64,000 nucleotides of DNA from Marivirga salinae (GTDB taxonomy: Bacteria; Bacteroidota; Bacteroidia; Cytophagales; Cyclobacteriaceae): NCBI RefSeq assembly GCF_030503855.1, contig NZ_CP129971.1, forward strand, positions 255,501 to 319,500. Direction: 5' to 3'. Position 1 is the stretch's first letter. Each line of letters starts with the position of its first letter. Both the position numbers and the translations under genes were made by a program. The notes beneath the pieces were generated by a model. That model saw nothing but the letters and a program-made list of their open reading frames with translations. It was not told the origin of the DNA and did no database searches. This document shows, in pieces, positions 1 through 8,168 of this stretch.

Positions 1-78
1 TGTCAAAAAAGAGGATTTGATTTTAAAATTTTTCAGGATGCAGAAGAAGCTGAAACTTGGCTGTTAGAACAGAATTAA
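1..78 (+). CDS. C-terminal fragment of a gene cut by the window edge; possibly SpoIIAA/STAS-like
   Basis: Frame 1 is open from the first base to a TAA at 76-78 and encodes 25 residues ending in AETWLLEQN. A phenylalanine-rich strand followed by a helix with an E-A-x-x-W-L pattern resembles the C-terminus of SpoIIAA-like (STAS-fold) proteins, but so short a piece cannot settle the family. It converges on the Fur-family gene and the two stop codons share the four bases TTAA at 75-78. Confidence 0.4.
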   Translation, partial: CQKRGFDFKIFQDAEEAETWLLEQN

Positions 79-503
79 GCTGTTTGACATTCCTTACAAA
101 CACCATTCATTGTATAACTTATGCTATTCAATTGATATCCATTTTCTAATTGAACATCCGGAATTTTCACATCCTCCAAGCAGTAAGTTTGATTGCACTC
201 TTGACAAATAAAATGTGCATGTTTATCTTGATGAACGTGCTCAGGGCAACTATCAGAACAAATGGCATAACGCATATTTCCATTGGGGTCTGGGGTTTGG
301 TGCAAAATACCATTCTCCTCAAAAGAATTTAATGCCCTGTAAATGGTTACTCTATCATGGCTCGATTTTAAGTCTTTCTCAATATCATTTACAGATAAAG
401 CATGCTTCGAATCCATGAAAATTTGAAGCATCTCCAATCGAATCTGCGTTTTACGCAACCCATTGGATTTCAAAATACTTTCTGCTTTAACTGTGGTTTC
501 CAT
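75..503 (-). CDS. Fur-family metal-responsive transcriptional regulator
   Basis: This 142-residue protein has the size and layout of Fur-family repressors. A winged-helix DNA-binding domain (about residues 8-80, with the recognition-helix motif RVTIYRAL) is followed by a dimerisation and metal domain. Two CxxC pairs (C100/C103 and C136/C139) form the usual structural zinc site, and His89, His91, His95 and His97 are candidate regulatory metal ligands. The family binds AT-rich inverted repeats when metal-loaded. Sequence alone does not separate Fur, Zur and PerR, so no symbol is given. It lies downstream of and co-directional with the ABC exporter gene, with a 67-bp gap. A Fur-box-like site occurs elsewhere in the window at 36938-36952. 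Confidence 0.9.
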   Translation of the reverse strand: METTVKAESILKSNGLRKTQIRLEMLQIFMDSKHALSVNDIEKDLKSSHDRVTIYRALNSFEENGILHQTPDPNGNMRYAICSDSCPEHVHQDKHAHFICQECNQTYCLEDVKIPDVQLENGYQLNSISYTMNGVCKECQTA

Positions 504-570
504 TGCTTTTTTATCTACCTCAAATATCGGAAAATTAAAAGAGAATTCAAATTAACGCAATGCATTTGCT

Positions 571-2361
571 TTAATCCTTTTCAACAGCTTCTCCTTGCAA
601 TTGTTTGTTATATAATTCCTTATAAGGGCCTTCTTTGCCTAAAAGTTCTTCTTCAGTGCCTTGATCCACTATCCTTCCATCATCCAAAACAATAATATGG
701 TTAGCCAATTTTGCAGAACTCACCCGATGTGAGATGATAACGCTAGTACGATCTGCCATTATTTTCTTCAATGCATTAAGAATAGCGTTTTCCGTTTTAG
801 TATCAACAGCAGAAAGCGCATCATCCAAAATCATAATCTTAGGATCGCGAGCTATTGCTCTTGCTATGGAAACTCTCTGTTTCTGACCTCCCGATAAAGT
901 AATTCCCCTTTCTCCTAATTCAGTATCATAACCTTTAGGGAAATCTAAAATATTATTGTGCAAATCAGCATCTTTTGAGGCCTTTAAAATTTGCTCTTCA
1001 CTTAAGCCTGAACTTCCAAAACTGATATTATTGCGAATGGAATCCGAAAACAAGAATACATCTTGAGGAACATAGCCAATTTGGCTTCTTAGATTTTCAA
1101 CTTTGAAATCAGCAATCGGAGTATCATCTATCATAATTTTGCCTGCAGAAGGATCATACATTCGAGTGATAAGATTTGCAATTGTACTTTTACCCGATCC
1201 TGTAGTTCCAATAATAGCTAATGTTTCCCCTTGCTTAACTGAGAAACTCACTTCCTTCAAGGCCTTGATTCCGCTATCAGGATAGGTGAAACTCACTTTG
1301 TCAAAAAGGATCTCCCCAACTATATCTTTCTCTAAGTTTTTATGAGAAACAATTTCGGTTTTTGTATCCAAAAATTCATTTATACGCTTTTGAGAAGCCG
1401 CTGCTCTTTGAATTATACTAGTTACCCATCCTACGGAAGTTACTGGCCAGGTTAATAAATTGACGTAAATTATGAACTCAGCAATATTTCCAGCACTGAT
1501 TGCACCGTTCATTACTTCAACACCTCCAATGTAAACCACCAAAATTACGCTTAAACCAACCATACCCATTATAAGCGGAAAAAATAGTGCTTGTATAAAA
1601 GTCAACTTAAGGGCTCTGAATTTATAGTTATTAGTTTCTTTCGTGAAGTTCTGCAATGAATCATCTTCTCTTACAAATGATTTCAGTACCCTAATTCCTG
1701 AAAAAGCTTCTTGCACTAATGTTGATAATTGAGACTGGCTTTGCTGGATTTCCTCGGAGCGTTTGTTGATCAAATTATTTACAAAATAGATGCTAATGGA
1801 AAGAAACGGTAAGGGAATTAATGAATACCAGGTAAGTGTGGCATTTACTGAAAACATGATAGGAATAACGATGCAGAAAAGTGTTATCAAGTTTACAGTA
1901 TACATGATAGCAGGTCCTAAATACATACGAACCTTGCTTACATCTTCTGATATCCTATTCATGATATCACCAGTATTATTTCTTCTATAAAAGCTTAAGG
2001 GTAATTTTTGATAATGATTATAAATTTCATTTTTCAAATCATACTCTATATGGCGTGACATTACAATAATGGTTTGTCTCACTAAAAAGAGAAACAATCC
2101 CCTTCCCAATGCTAAAAGGATGATAATCCCCCCATATATTAATATAGCCGATGCAAATATCTCATAATAATTGGATTGCAAATCAAAGCCCTCGAACATG
2201 CGATACATTTCAATATTCTCTTTCACTAAATTGAAAGCATATCGCACTACTTGAGCGGGAAACACTGCAAAAAAATTGGACACAATCATAAAAATGATAC
2301 CCAATAGCAACAGATATTTATACTTTAAAAGATATTTATTAAGATGTTTTAATTCTTGCAC
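571..2361 (-). CDS. ABC exporter, permease and ATPase fused (MsbA/LmrA-like)
   Basis: The 596-residue half-transporter has an N-terminal six-helix transmembrane domain (about residues 15-320) and a C-terminal nucleotide-binding domain. The Walker A motif GTTGSGKST is near residue 387, followed by the signature LSGGQKQR, Walker B IMILDDAL and the switch ISHR. This is the standard arrangement of type IV exporters of the MsbA, LmrA and multidrug group, which act as homo- or heterodimers in the inner membrane. The substrate cannot be read from the sequence; lipid, drug or peptide are all possible. Only one copy is present here, which fits a homodimer. The start follows a 380-bp intergenic region shared divergently with leucine dehydrogenase. 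Confidence 0.93.
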   Translation of the reverse strand: MQELKHLNKYLLKYKYLLLLGIIFMIVSNFFAVFPAQVVRYAFNLVKENIEMYRMFEGFDLQSNYYEIFASAILIYGGIIILLALGRGLFLFLVRQTIIVMSRHIEYDLKNEIYNHYQKLPLSFYRRNNTGDIMNRISEDVSKVRMYLGPAIMYTVNLITLFCIVIPIMFSVNATLTWYSLIPLPFLSISIYFVNNLINKRSEEIQQSQSQLSTLVQEAFSGIRVLKSFVREDDSLQNFTKETNNYKFRALKLTFIQALFFPLIMGMVGLSVILVVYIGGVEVMNGAISAGNIAEFIIYVNLLTWPVTSVGWVTSIIQRAAASQKRINEFLDTKTEIVSHKNLEKDIVGEILFDKVSFTYPDSGIKALKEVSFSVKQGETLAIIGTTGSGKSTIANLITRMYDPSAGKIMIDDTPIADFKVENLRSQIGYVPQDVFLFSDSIRNNISFGSSGLSEEQILKASKDADLHNNILDFPKGYDTELGERGITLSGGQKQRVSIARAIARDPKIMILDDALSAVDTKTENAILNALKKIMADRTSVIISHRVSSAKLANHIIVLDDGRIVDQGTEEELLGKEGPYKELYNKQLQGEAVEKD

Positions 2362-2742
2362 GGAATAACAACGTTTGATAAAGTAGATGGTTTAAAGCAA
2401 ATGCTTTCCCACAAATTTGAAAATATTATATGCAAATATACAATTCCACTTACGGATTGATTTGATTTTTAAACCTATTTATCGAATAGATTTAAAATAT
2501 TTATCAAAACAATACGATTTACAAAATACTGTCATTTCGCTATTTCCAATATTAAATTTTACATAGGAGCTTAAAGTAGAATCATCATTTTGCTAAAATT
2601 TAAATTTGTGGCCGTTATATTAGATTTATACAATTTTCAAGAAAATTGATTTGCAGGAATAATTCCGTTATTTTTGCGCTTGAATTTCCCGAAAAGATGG
2701 GAAAAACAGGAAACGACTTAAAGACATTAAATTAATTCCAAG
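2362..2742. other. Divergent intergenic region between ABC exporter and leucine dehydrogenase
   Basis: AT-rich region of 381 bp with no open reading frame that looks coding. It must hold the promoters of both divergent genes. A recognisable promoter for the rightward gene is listed separately; no clear one was found for the exporter. Confidence 0.6.
2646..2676 (+). promoter_or_regulatory. Bacteroidota-type promoter for leucine dehydrogenase
   Basis: TTG at 2646-2648 is followed after 20 bases by TATTTTTG at 2669-2676, which matches the -33 TTG and -7 TAnnTTTG elements of Bacteroidota promoters. Transcription would begin near 2681, leaving a leader of about 60 bases. Confidence 0.55.
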
Positions 2743-3846
2743 ATGGTAGAATTAAATGAACAAGAAGCTCAAAAAACATTTTCAGCATTCAATACAATCG
2801 CTGAAATGGGGCATGAACAAGTAGTTTATTGTTATGATAAACCTACAGGCTTAAAAGCCATTATTGCAATTCACAATACCATTTTAGGGCCTGCACTTGG
2901 TGGAACAAGAATGTGGACTTATCAAAATGATCAAGAAGCATTGATTGATGTACTCCGTTTATCAAGAGGGATGACTTATAAAGCTGCTATTTCAGGTTTG
3001 AATTTAGGTGGCGGAAAAGCAGTTATCATTGGAGACCCTAAAAAATTAAAGAATGAAGCATTTCTTAGAAGATTCGGAAGATTTGTTGACAGCTTAAGTG
3101 GTAGGTACATCACAGCTGAAGATATGAACATGAATACTTCTGACATGGTAAACATCTCATACGAAACAAAACACGTAATGGGATTGCCAGAATCTATGAA
3201 AGGTAGTGGAGATCCATCCCCTGTTACTGCATATGGCGTTTATATGGGCTTAAAAGCTACTGTAAATAAAGCTTATGGAATTGACAGTCTACAAGGAAAG
3301 AAAATTTCAGTTCAAGGAGTTGGTCAGGTAGGCCATTATTTGGTAAATCACCTTATGGAAGAAGGAGCTGAAGTTACAATAACAGATATCAATGAAAGCA
3401 ATATCAAAAGGGTAACTGATAAGCACGATGTAACAGTAGTGCAGCCTGAAATGATATATGATGTGGATGCTGATATCTATGCTCCATGTGCAATGGGTGC
3501 TACAATCAATGATGACACTATTCAAAGATTGAAGGCGAATGTAATTGTTGGTGCTGCCAATAATCAATTAGCTGATGAGAAAAGACATGGTAAAATGCTA
3601 ATGGATAAAGGCATTTATTATGCACCCGATTTCTTAGTAAACGCTGGTGGAATCATTAATATCTTCCCAGAATTGATGAAAAATTATAATAAACCTTTGG
3701 CTTTAGAGCAAACTGAAAAAATCTATGACAAATGTTTAGAGATTTTGAATAAAGCAGAAGCAGAGGGGATATCTTCTCACCAAGCAGCCATTGAAATTGC
3801 TGATAAGCGCATGGCTGATATGGGTAAGGTAAAATTAGCTTACTAA
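2743..3846 (+). CDS. bcd: Leucine dehydrogenase (Glu/Leu/Phe/Val dehydrogenase family)
   Basis: The 367-residue protein has the length and motifs of leucine dehydrogenases, which reversibly oxidatively deaminate leucine, valine and isoleucine to 2-oxo acids with NAD. GPALGGTR (residues 49-56) and GLNLGGGKAVI around Lys92 mark the substrate and catalytic site; Lys92 aligns with the catalytic lysine and Lys80 with the substrate-binding lysine of the family. The Rossmann motif VQGVGQVGHYL follows near residue 190. It is shorter than glutamate dehydrogenases (about 410-450), and a longer paralogous family member lies at 58922-60148. In Bacteroidota such an enzyme feeds branched-chain oxo acids into iso-fatty-acid synthesis (inference). 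Confidence 0.92.
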   Translation: MVELNEQEAQKTFSAFNTIAEMGHEQVVYCYDKPTGLKAIIAIHNTILGPALGGTRMWTYQNDQEALIDVLRLSRGMTYKAAISGLNLGGGKAVIIGDPKKLKNEAFLRRFGRFVDSLSGRYITAEDMNMNTSDMVNISYETKHVMGLPESMKGSGDPSPVTAYGVYMGLKATVNKAYGIDSLQGKKISVQGVGQVGHYLVNHLMEEGAEVTITDINESNIKRVTDKHDVTVVQPEMIYDVDADIYAPCAMGATINDDTIQRLKANVIVGAANNQLADEKRHGKMLMDKGIYYAPDFLVNAGGIINIFPELMKNYNKPLALEQTEKIYDKCLEILNKAEAEGISSHQAAIEIADKRMADMGKVKLAY

Positions 3847-3868
3847 GTTTTGAATTATTAATTTTGCA

Positions 3869-3895
3869 GGGAAGGCAGAAGTTGTCTTCCCATTT
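3869..3895 (+). terminator. Weak terminator-like hairpin after leucine dehydrogenase
   Basis: GGGAAG at 3869-3874 can pair with CTTCCC at 3886-3891 across an 11-base loop, followed by ATTTT. The short stem makes it modest. A TAATTTTG element (3859-3866) that could serve as a -7 box for nusB overlaps its left side. Confidence 0.4.
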
Positions 3896-3927
3896 TATTT
3901 ATTTACCGTTCTTTTTATTACTGATTT

Positions 3928-5109
3928 ATGCTGAACAGAAGGTCCTTAAGAATTAAAGTTATGCAAGCACTTTATGCCGTTCAAAAGTGCGAAGATGCAA
4001 ATTTTGAGCTGGCAAAAGATTATATTGAAGAAATCTTCACTCCAGACCTTAATTCTATGGAGGTGCAAGACAAAGTACTCCTCAAACAAAACGCAAAAAC
4101 TGCTAAAAAAATCTTCCAAAGTAATTATCGTGCAGAACAAATAAAAGAAGAACAGGACACCAATCCTGAAGTGCGTTCGGCAGTTAGTAATGCCATAGAT
4201 TATTTTAGAAATAATGTCAAAAAAGATGTGTCTTTTATAAAGAAAGATATGTTAGAGGCTGTCAATAAGCTTTTAGAAAATTACTACTTATCTCTAAAGC
4301 TATTAGTTGAATTTTCAGAACTCACCAAAGAGGATATTGAAAAAAGACAAAAGAGATCAGCTGAAAATGGAAAACAAGTTTTCGAAAGTGAACTTAATCT
4401 TTATCATAATAAAGCCATCAAAATCATTAATGAAAATGATGCCTTACAAAATGAATTTATTCGCTTTGACATAAGTTGGAAAGATGATGAATTGGATGTT
4501 CAGGAGTGGTTTAGAGACTTACTTAAAAAAGCAGATTTCTATAAAGAATATACTCAACTAAATAAGCCAAGTTTTGAAGAAGATGTTTTGGTTTTGGATC
4601 AAATCTCGAGACAAATAATCTTAAAAAGTGAAGCCATTACAAACTTCATGGCAGAGCGTGATCTGTATTGGGAAGAGAATAAATCAGCATTAAAATCAAT
4701 GTTGAAAAAAACCATTAAATCCATAGATGAAGATACACAACACATAGAATTAATTGAATTATCTGCAAATTGGGAAGATGACAGTGAGTTTTTTAAGAAT
4801 CTTTTCACAGACACCATCAGCAATGATGATGAATACGAGAGTATTGTATCGGATTTTGCAAAAAATTGGGCAACAGAAAGAATAGCTATTGTAGATATGA
4901 TCATTCTAAAAATGGCAGTTTGTGAAATGTTGAATTTCCCAAGCATACCAGTTAAAGTGACTATTAATGAGTATATTGAACTTTCAAAAAATTACAGCAC
5001 CCAAAAAAGCAAGATATTTGTTAATGGAATGTTAGATAAGATCTCTGCAAAGTTGGAGAAGGATGGGGAAATCAAAAAAAGCGGAAGAGGCTTAATTGAC
5101 AATAAATAA
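3928..5109 (+). CDS. nusB: Transcription antitermination factor NusB, long Bacteroidota form
   Basis: The protein starts RRSLRIKVMQALYA, the typical first helix of NusB (RxxARxxALQALY), and ends with the conserved NusB core (about residues 305-380) containing IAIVDMIILKMAVCEML and INEYIELSKNYS. Between them lies an insertion of roughly 200 lysine- and glutamate-rich residues, which makes the protein 393 residues against about 140 in E. coli. Long NusB versions are usual in Bacteroidota. NusB binds the boxA RNA with S10 (NusE) to support rRNA antitermination. It heads a co-directional run through coaE. Confidence 0.88.
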   Translation: MLNRRSLRIKVMQALYAVQKCEDANFELAKDYIEEIFTPDLNSMEVQDKVLLKQNAKTAKKIFQSNYRAEQIKEEQDTNPEVRSAVSNAIDYFRNNVKKDVSFIKKDMLEAVNKLLENYYLSLKLLVEFSELTKEDIEKRQKRSAENGKQVFESELNLYHNKAIKIINENDALQNEFIRFDISWKDDELDVQEWFRDLLKKADFYKEYTQLNKPSFEEDVLVLDQISRQIILKSEAITNFMAERDLYWEENKSALKSMLKKTIKSIDEDTQHIELIELSANWEDDSEFFKNLFTDTISNDDEYESIVSDFAKNWATERIAIVDMIILKMAVCEMLNFPSIPVKVTINEYIELSKNYSTQKSKIFVNGMLDKISAKLEKDGEIKKSGRGLIDNK

Positions 5110-5204
5110 CCAAGCATTTCCATATTCGTAAGAACTAAAAAAACTTTTGCAGTACATTTGAATCGTTTTTTAAGTACCGTATATTTACAGCTAAAGAAAA
5201 AAAC

Positions 5205-5504
5205 ATGAGCAAAGGAAGTAATTTATTCGCATTCATAGCAGGAGCCGCAGCAGGTACAATCGCAGGTATTTTGTATGCGCCCGACACAGGAGTAAACACA
5301 AGGGACAAGTTGACTTATCGCTTAGGTAAATACAAAGAAATGTTAGAAGATCTTTTGAATGATATTTCTAATGGAGAAGAAATAGGCTTAAGCGCTGCCC
5401 GTAGTGATGGCGAGAAGGTTGTTAACTCAGCAAAAGAAAAGGCTGAACAGTTATTAACTGATGTTGACGATTTATTAGGTCAAATCAAGAAAAAAGATCA
5501 ATAA
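5205..5504 (+). CDS. YtxH domain-containing protein
   Basis: A 99-residue protein with an N-terminal glycine/alanine-rich hydrophobic segment (FIAGAAAGTIAGILYAPDTG), which is the signature of YtxH/GvpP-like proteins, followed by a charged amphipathic helix with repeated K/E heptads. Members are small membrane-anchored proteins linked to envelope or general stress in Bacillus; the molecular role is unknown. It lies 95 bp after nusB and 36 bp before the DUF1573 lipoprotein. Confidence 0.8.
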   Translation: MSKGSNLFAFIAGAAAGTIAGILYAPDTGVNTRDKLTYRLGKYKEMLEDLLNDISNGEEIGLSAARSDGEKVVNSAKEKAEQLLTDVDDLLGQIKKKDQ

Positions 5505-5540
5505 TAAATTCAATTTTTAAATTAAATATCAAAATAAATT

Positions 5541-6098
5541 ATGAAAAGTATATTTTATGCAATTTTTGCAGCAGGTTTGCTTTCACTAGCATCTTGTTCA
5601 GGAGACCTTGAAAAAAGAGTAACTGATCTGGAGAGAAGAGTAGCTGCATTAGAAGGAAATGGAGGCACTGCTTCAACTATCCAGCCAGCCGTTTCTGATC
5701 AAAAGAAACCTACTTTACAAAAGGCTAATGAAAAACCTGAAGGGCCTTTGCCAACAATGGAATTTGAAGAGAAAACACATGACTTTGGTAAGATTACAGA
5801 AGGTGATGTAGTAACAAAGGTTTTTACATTTAAAAATACTGGCGAAGCTCCTTTGATTATTTCAAACGCTACTTCGTCTTGTGGATGTACAGTTCCTTCT
5901 TATCCAAAAGATAAGCCAATTGCACCAGGTGAAGAAGGTGAGATTGAAGTGAAGTATAATTCAAGAGGCAAGAAAAACCAGGATAACAAAGTGGTAAGAA
6001 TTACTGCTAACACTTGGCCAGCTACAAATAATTTAACAATCAAAGCATTTGTTGAGCCTAAGGCTGATAAAACAAATGCTGGACCCGTAAAACAATAA
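5541..6098 (+). CDS. DUF1573 lipoprotein
   Basis: A lipoprotein signal (LLSLASC, Cys19) is followed by a short coiled coil (DLEKRVTDLERRVAALEG) and then a DUF1573 domain (about residues 75-170). That domain carries the characteristic HDFGKI, FKNTGEAPLIISNATSSCGC and APGEEGEIEVKYNS elements. DUF1573 is an immunoglobulin-like fold widespread in Bacteroidota envelope proteins and has no assigned biochemical role. The gene sits 6 bp upstream of yajC, so the two are probably cotranscribed. Confidence 0.88.
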   Translation: MKSIFYAIFAAGLLSLASCSGDLEKRVTDLERRVAALEGNGGTASTIQPAVSDQKKPTLQKANEKPEGPLPTMEFEEKTHDFGKITEGDVVTKVFTFKNTGEAPLIISNATSSCGCTVPSYPKDKPIAPGEEGEIEVKYNSRGKKNQDNKVVRITANTWPATNNLTIKAFVEPKADKTNAGPVKQ

Positions 6099-6104
6099 TA
6101 ATTA

Positions 6105-6422
6105 ATGATACAATTTATTTTAGCTCAGGCAACAACAGGTGATGATAGCGCTTGGATGAGTCAATTACTCCTTTTTGGAGGTATAATTTTAGTGTTTTAT
6201 TTCTTTATGATCCGACCGCAACAGAAAAAGCAAAAAGATCAAAAGAAATTTATTGCTGAAATTAAAAAAGGAGATAGTGTAGTTACCATCGGTGGCTTGC
6301 ACGGAAAAGTTTTTCAGGTTGAAGAGGATAAAATTATTTTGGAAATTGATAAAGGAACCAAAATGATTTTTGAAAAATCAGCTGTATCACTAGAACAAAG
6401 TAAAAAACTTCAAGAAAAATAA
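6105..6422 (+). CDS. yajC: Preprotein translocase subunit YajC
   Basis: A 105-residue single-pass membrane protein with the diagnostic core FMIRPQQKKQKDQKKF after one transmembrane helix (about residues 20-38), then the small beta domain with the GDSVVTIGGLHGKV motif. YajC joins SecDF-YidC at the Sec translocon. It lies 6 bp after the DUF1573 gene and 7 bp before the YbbR-domain gene. secD and secF are not in this window. Confidence 0.95.
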   Translation: MIQFILAQATTGDDSAWMSQLLLFGGIILVFYFFMIRPQQKKQKDQKKFIAEIKKGDSVVTIGGLHGKVFQVEEDKIILEIDKGTKMIFEKSAVSLEQSKKLQEK

Positions 6423-6429
6423 TTAATTA

Positions 6430-7407
6430 TTGAAGCAATTTGAAAAAATATGGGAATGGTTGAGCAATTACTTATTGCCTCAATCAAATGAAACTATTAA
6501 AGTGGTAGTCTTGTGCATAGTCACAGCTACCACTTTTTGGTTTTTCAATGCGCTTAACGATAATTATTCAACTCGGATTACATATCCCATAAAATTCACT
6601 TACCCAGATTCAGCACTTGTGGAAGTAGAAGAACTTCCTAAAAAAGTAAGTATCAATGTTAGTGGAGGTGGATGGAATTTACTTAGAAAAACTTTTTGGT
6701 TTACAATTACACCAGTCGAAGTTCCTTTGGAAGACCCAGTAGAAACGAAATATATTCTAGGTAATTCACTTTATAGCCTTATTGCTGATCAAATGACTGA
6801 AATTCAATTGAATTTCGTAGAAAATGACACCCTTAAAATTGATATTGACTCAATGAAATCAACTCGATCAAAATTGATAGTTGATAGTTCAAAAATCAAT
6901 TTAGCTGAAGGCTATGAAATTACTTCTCAAATCAGGCTCTCGCATGATTCTGCTAGTTTTTCTGGTCCAGAGCGTTTTGTTAAAGAAATACCTAACACTA
7001 TCAATATCGATCTTGAAGAAGAGAATATTTCAAGTAACTTTTCAAAAGAAATTTACCTACCTACATTTGGCTCCAGCCTTGTTAGTAGAAACCCTGTGGA
7101 AGTTAAAATTGATTTCTCAGTGGCTAAATTCATCAAACAAGAGTTAATGCTTCCATTTGAAAAAATTAATGCTCCTGAAGATTCTAATTCATATAATTTT
7201 CAAGATAGCCTAGCTACCATGAATTTTAAAATTCGAGAAGAATTGGCTGGAAATTATAACTTAGACAGTATTAAACTATTTGTTGATTTTAATAATATCC
7301 AAGCTTCAGATTCTACTGTTTTGCCAGAAGCTAAAATGCTCCCTCACCAATTAAGGAATAGGGAAATTACCTTTCAACCTGTCAAGTTCAATTACAACGA
7401 CCAATGA
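6430..7407 (+). CDS. YbbR-domain protein (CdaR-like), TTG start
   Basis: The 325-residue protein has one N-terminal transmembrane helix (about residues 24-42) and then repeated beta-rich units of YbbR/CdaR type. In Gram-positives, CdaR is an extracytoplasmic regulator of the diadenylate cyclase CdaA; no cyclase gene is nearby here. The reading frame has no ATG near its beginning, and TTG at 6430, seven bases after the yajC stop, is the only sensible start. Its end overlaps coaE by four bases (ATGA), which implies translational coupling. Its assignment to YbbR rests on overall layout and on the yajC-YbbR-coaE order common in Bacteroidota. Confidence 0.75.
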   Translation: MKQFEKIWEWLSNYLLPQSNETIKVVVLCIVTATTFWFFNALNDNYSTRITYPIKFTYPDSALVEVEELPKKVSINVSGGGWNLLRKTFWFTITPVEVPLEDPVETKYILGNSLYSLIADQMTEIQLNFVENDTLKIDIDSMKSTRSKLIVDSSKINLAEGYEITSQIRLSHDSASFSGPERFVKEIPNTINIDLEEENISSNFSKEIYLPTFGSSLVSRNPVEVKIDFSVAKFIKQELMLPFEKINAPEDSNSYNFQDSLATMNFKIREELAGNYNLDSIKLFVDFNNIQASDSTVLPEAKMLPHQLRNREITFQPVKFNYNDQ

Positions 7408-7991
7408 AAAAAATAGGGATAACTGGTGGAATTGGAGCAGGTAAAAGTTTAATCTGCGAAGTTTTTCAACTCTTGGGAATCCCTAATTATCCTGCCGACT
7501 ATAGAGCTAAATGGTTGCAATCAAACGACCCAGAATTAAAAGCTAAAATAACTCATCACTTTGGAGATGAAGCCTATTTCGAAAATGGTGAACTCAACAG
7601 AGATTATCTGAGCAAAGAAGTCTTTGGTGATGATAAAAAACTAAAACTACTCAATAGTCTGGTGCACCCAGCTGTTGGTAAAGATTTTGAAAAGTGGTGC
7701 GCTCAACATGCTGACAAACCCTATATCTTAAAAGAAGCAGCTTTATTGTTTGAAACTGGCTCTTATAAACAATTAGATGCCACTATCAACGTGCATGCAA
7801 ATCAGGAGTTAAGACTGAAAAGAACTTTAGAAAGAGATCCGCAAAGAACCAAAGAAAGTGTTTTGGCTATTATGAAAAAACAATTTTCAGATGAGAAGAG
7901 AATGGACTTAGCGGATTATGTGATTTATAATGATGAAAGTAAGTCAGTTATTAAGCAAGTGATGGAGTTGCATGAGGAGTTGGCGGGGTGA
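7404..7991 (+). CDS. coaE: Dephospho-CoA kinase
   Basis: The 195-residue enzyme catalyses the last step of coenzyme A synthesis, ATP-dependent phosphorylation of the 3'-hydroxyl of dephospho-CoA. The P-loop GGIGAGKS lies at residues 8-15. The CoA-domain residues NYPADYRAK and the lid segment RLKRTLERDPQR are present, and the length is normal. The start codon overlaps the end of the YbbR-domain gene. A type III pantothenate kinase for the first step of the same pathway is encoded at 61355-62071. Confidence 0.95.
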   Translation: MKKIGITGGIGAGKSLICEVFQLLGIPNYPADYRAKWLQSNDPELKAKITHHFGDEAYFENGELNRDYLSKEVFGDDKKLKLLNSLVHPAVGKDFEKWCAQHADKPYILKEAALLFETGSYKQLDATINVHANQELRLKRTLERDPQRTKESVLAIMKKQFSDEKRMDLADYVIYNDESKSVIKQVMELHEELAG

Positions 7992-8168
7992 TTTAGAGGG
8001 TCCGAGCAAGGATGTACTAACCAGCACGGTAAAATAGCATCGCAAAAATATTAAATCATCAACATACACATAAACATTCCACCGAAACCCATATCACAAT
8101 TTCATTTTAGCCTAAATCTTACTAAATTAAGTTCAAAATAATTTTGAGACATAGCTAATTGATATATT

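Noticed and set aside
7992-8168. tRNA or small RNA between coaE and acs
   Set aside because: No cloverleaf arms or convincing hairpin could be drawn.
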